A DNA stretch of 26,120 bases from JBDTNQ01 sp039933635. Its GTDB lineage: Bacteria > Acidobacteriota > Vicinamibacteria > Vicinamibacterales > SCN-69-37. The notes under the pieces are model-generated. The model worked only from the letters and a program-made list of their open reading frames with translations. It ran no database searches and was not told the DNA's origin. Shown here in pieces: positions 24,445 through 26,120 of the stretch. Made by a program: the position numbers and the translations under genes. Every line of letters begins with the position of its first letter. The stretch's first letter is position 1. The stretch lies in assembly GCA_039933635.1 (NCBI GenBank), contig JBDTNQ010000061.1, positions 1 through 26,120 on the forward strand. Reading direction: 5' to 3'.

Positions 24445-25836
24445 TTAGAGCTTCTTCTTCGGTACCACGACCCAGGAGCGGGCCCGGATGGTCGCGCCGC
24501 TTTGTCCGACCTTGACGCGGAGCTCGCGCAACTTACCGTCACGATCAACGTCAGCTGGTTCGACTCCGAGCAGGTAGTGCGATGAGGTCTCGCGCAGGAT
24601 GCGGTCCAACGCCACCTCGCCGCCGCCGAGGAGCACACGAATGAGCGCGCCGCCCGAGGCCCCGGAGAACTCCTCCAGGAGCCGCGAGGCGACCGCGTTG
24701 TCGCGGCTGAGCGACGTCGGGATTCGATCGTTCTTCCGCGTTTCGGATGCCATCGACTGGAAGCCGCGGGTGTTCACCAGCAACGTGTAGATCGTCGTGT
24801 TCGTGGCGGCCGCATCCTGACCGAGCAGCTTGGCAATGTCGCCGACGTCCGGCCGGCCACCGGGCCGATCGGTGGCGGGAATCCCCGTGCTCATGACGAG
24901 GACGGTCTTGCGGCCCGGCTGCTCGCCGAGCAATTGGATGAGCGAGCGCAAACCGTTGAGGCCCTCGGTGGCTCGGCCTTCCAGATAGAACGCCTTGGAA
25001 TTGGCCTCGGCGCGAATGCTGTCCGCACAGCTGGACTCGAGCGCGCCGCACTCCCGCAATTGCACGCGCTGGAGGGCGGTGTCGGCCACGGTCACCGCGG
25101 TCGAGCCGTTGTTGCCTCCAGAGGCATTGGCGTTGGCGTTCGTGCCGGTCGTCGAAGCGCCTCCGGGCGTCGCGGTCGTCGAGAGCGCCGTGGCGCGCGC
25201 GAAATCGCGAGCCGTTTCTGCCGTGATGTCCACGATCTCGGCCGGGCTCAGGTTGTATTCGCCGATCATCGACTGGCTACGCCCGACGATCGTGTCGACA
25301 AGCTTGCTGACCGTCACGTGCTCGAGCGTCGGCTCGTGGCGTGGGCCGACAGGAAAAGTATAGAGACCCACCGAGTCGTTCGGACGCAGTTCGTGAATGA
25401 ACGTCCGCGCCGCCGCGACGACGTCGCGCGATTCGCCGACGGTGAAACTGTCGGTGTCGAAGGCGAGCACGAAGGTGCGGCCGCTTCCGGGCTCCGCCGG
25501 CGCATCCCCGGTCCGCTCTGGGCGCCACTTGGCCATGCCGGCGCCACCGCTGGTGGAGTCCACGCTCGCACTCTCGATGAAGTCAGCAGAGACAACGCGC
25601 CGCTTCTTGCCGGCAATCTCCACTTCGAAGTCGCCGGGCTTCAAGCTGCCGATCGGCCGCCCGGTCTTGTCCACGACCTGCACGTCCACTGCCACGAGAT
25701 CGACGCTCGAGCGGAACGTTGGCGGCTGCTGGGCGGACACTGCGGTCGTGCGGCCCGCCATCAGCGTGCCGGCAACGACGAGGAGCGTGGCCGGAATGGC
25801 GACACCTCCGTAACGAATCCTGCGCCCGTTTCTCAT
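24445..25836 (-). CDS. Acidobacterial VWFA-related secreted protein
   Basis: The 463-residue product has a signal peptide (about 1-35, ending TTAVSAQ). Residues 36-90 hold the start typical of the VWFA-related acidobacterial domain family: FRSSVDLVAVDVQVVDKTGR followed by PGDFEVEIAGKKRRV. The von Willebrand A-like fold spans about 120-400, with FVLAFDTDSFTVGESRD at the MIDAS position. This is an altered form of DxSxS, so metal binding is doubtful. GRKTVLVMSTGIPATDRPGG forms a central strand. A low-complexity Asn/Ala/Gly/Thr stretch lies near residues 225-250. The C-terminus (SSHYLLGVEPADVDRDGKLR) is the usual family ending. The function is unknown, probably periplasmic or surface binding. The ATG at 25836 has AAGGGG eight bases upstream. 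Confidence 0.93.
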   Translation of the reverse strand: MRNGRRIRYGGVAIPATLLVVAGTLMAGRTTAVSAQQPPTFRSSVDLVAVDVQVVDKTGRPIGSLKPGDFEVEIAGKKRRVVSADFIESASVDSTSGGAGMAKWRPERTGDAPAEPGSGRTFVLAFDTDSFTVGESRDVVAAARTFIHELRPNDSVGLYTFPVGPRHEPTLEHVTVSKLVDTIVGRSQSMIGEYNLSPAEIVDITAETARDFARATALSTTATPGGASTTGTNANANASGGNNGSTAVTVADTALQRVQLRECGALESSCADSIRAEANSKAFYLEGRATEGLNGLRSLIQLLGEQPGRKTVLVMSTGIPATDRPGGRPDVGDIAKLLGQDAAATNTTIYTLLVNTRGFQSMASETRKNDRIPTSLSRDNAVASRLLEEFSGASGGALIRVLLGGGEVALDRILRETSSHYLLGVEPADVDRDGKLRELRVKVGQSGATIRARSWVVVPKKKL

Positions 25837-26070
25837 AGGAACACCCCTTCACGACAACGTCTGGCCTGGCGCGCCACGCCAGGGGAAACTTCGCACGGCT
25901 CTCGGGGGACGGGCGCCGCTGACGGCCGGGACTCCTGGCGGGGAACGGCTGTCTGGATAGGGTGACGATAGCACCGTCCAGACGACCTGGAGCGTTGAAG
26001 TTTGGCGCATCGATCTCGATGACGTCGGCGCCACCGGGCACCGCGCGTTCCGCCCGGCGGAAAGGCGTTG
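25837..26070. other. Intergenic region with no recognised gene
   Basis: About 230 bases lie between the VWFA start and the terminator at the right edge. Frames here are shadows without ribosome-binding sites. The VWFA promoter should be here on the minus strand, but no convincing -35/-10 pair was found. Confidence 0.6.
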
Positions 26071-26109
26071 TACAAGAAAAACGGCGGGAGGGCCGAAGCC
26101 CTCCCGCCG
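26071..26109 (-). terminator. Strong intrinsic terminator of a gene off the right edge
   Basis: On the minus strand CGGCGGGAGGGC pairs perfectly with GCCCTCCCGCCG around a TTCG loop (26082-26109), followed by TTTTTCTTG. A leftward gene must end just beyond the window's right edge. Confidence 0.92.
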
Positions 26110-26120
26110 GTATGTGAACA

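Overview
The window is GC-rich, densely coded bacterial DNA. It looks like an Acidobacteriota genome, probably the Vicinamibacteria side. The clues are a VWFA-related protein of the acidobacterial type, a very large Oar-like TonB-dependent receptor with an N-terminal carboxypeptidase-regulatory-like domain, an Ile-pathway citramalate synthase, and a flagellar cluster in canonical order. The taxonomic call is an inference from gene content; no rRNA or tRNA gene was found.

Left third (1-8770). A leftward flagellar operon reads flgB-flgC-fliE-fliF-fliG-fliH-fliI-fliJ-flgD-flgE. Its genes overlap or nearly touch, and it runs off the left edge inside flgE. It builds the proximal rod, MS-ring, C-ring rotor, export ATPase and hook. 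A divergent NtrC-family sigma54 activator with an intact GAFTGA loop starts at 7367. Both transcription units have a convincing sigma54 -24/-12 element (6849-6864 on the minus strand, 7266-7281 on the plus strand), with dyads between them that could bind the activator. This suggests a self-contained, autoregulated flagellar switch.

Middle (8771-14850). Here lie a TSUP permease, a convergent ACT-domain protein, an orphan RND-type periplasmic adaptor lipoprotein with a two-domain NTF2-like secreted protein, and then a good candidate c-di-AMP (ydaO-type) riboswitch in front of an APC-superfamily permease, which therefore is probably a K+ transporter. Just upstream of the riboswitch is a decayed remnant of the 3' end of a second copy of the same permease gene. 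An 8-bp G-rich tandem repeat follows the intact permease gene.

Right part (14851-26120). This holds a Nudix hydrolase, a Met-rich outer-membrane-like protein, citramalate synthase, a protein with a possibly degenerate histidine-kinase-type ATPase fold, a second TSUP permease, the TonB-dependent receptor with a clear sigma70-type promoter and terminator, and an acidobacterial VWFA protein. The window ends in a strong UUCG-loop terminator belonging to a gene off the right edge.

A short palindromic REP-like element with a CTCCAC tail occurs at five or so places, always beside or inside gene 3' ends. Two copies (8790 and 18480) are identical over 28 bp. I saw no phage, IS element, CRISPR array or defence system. 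The most notable items are the riboswitch with its gene remnant, the paired sigma54 promoters and the REP-like family.
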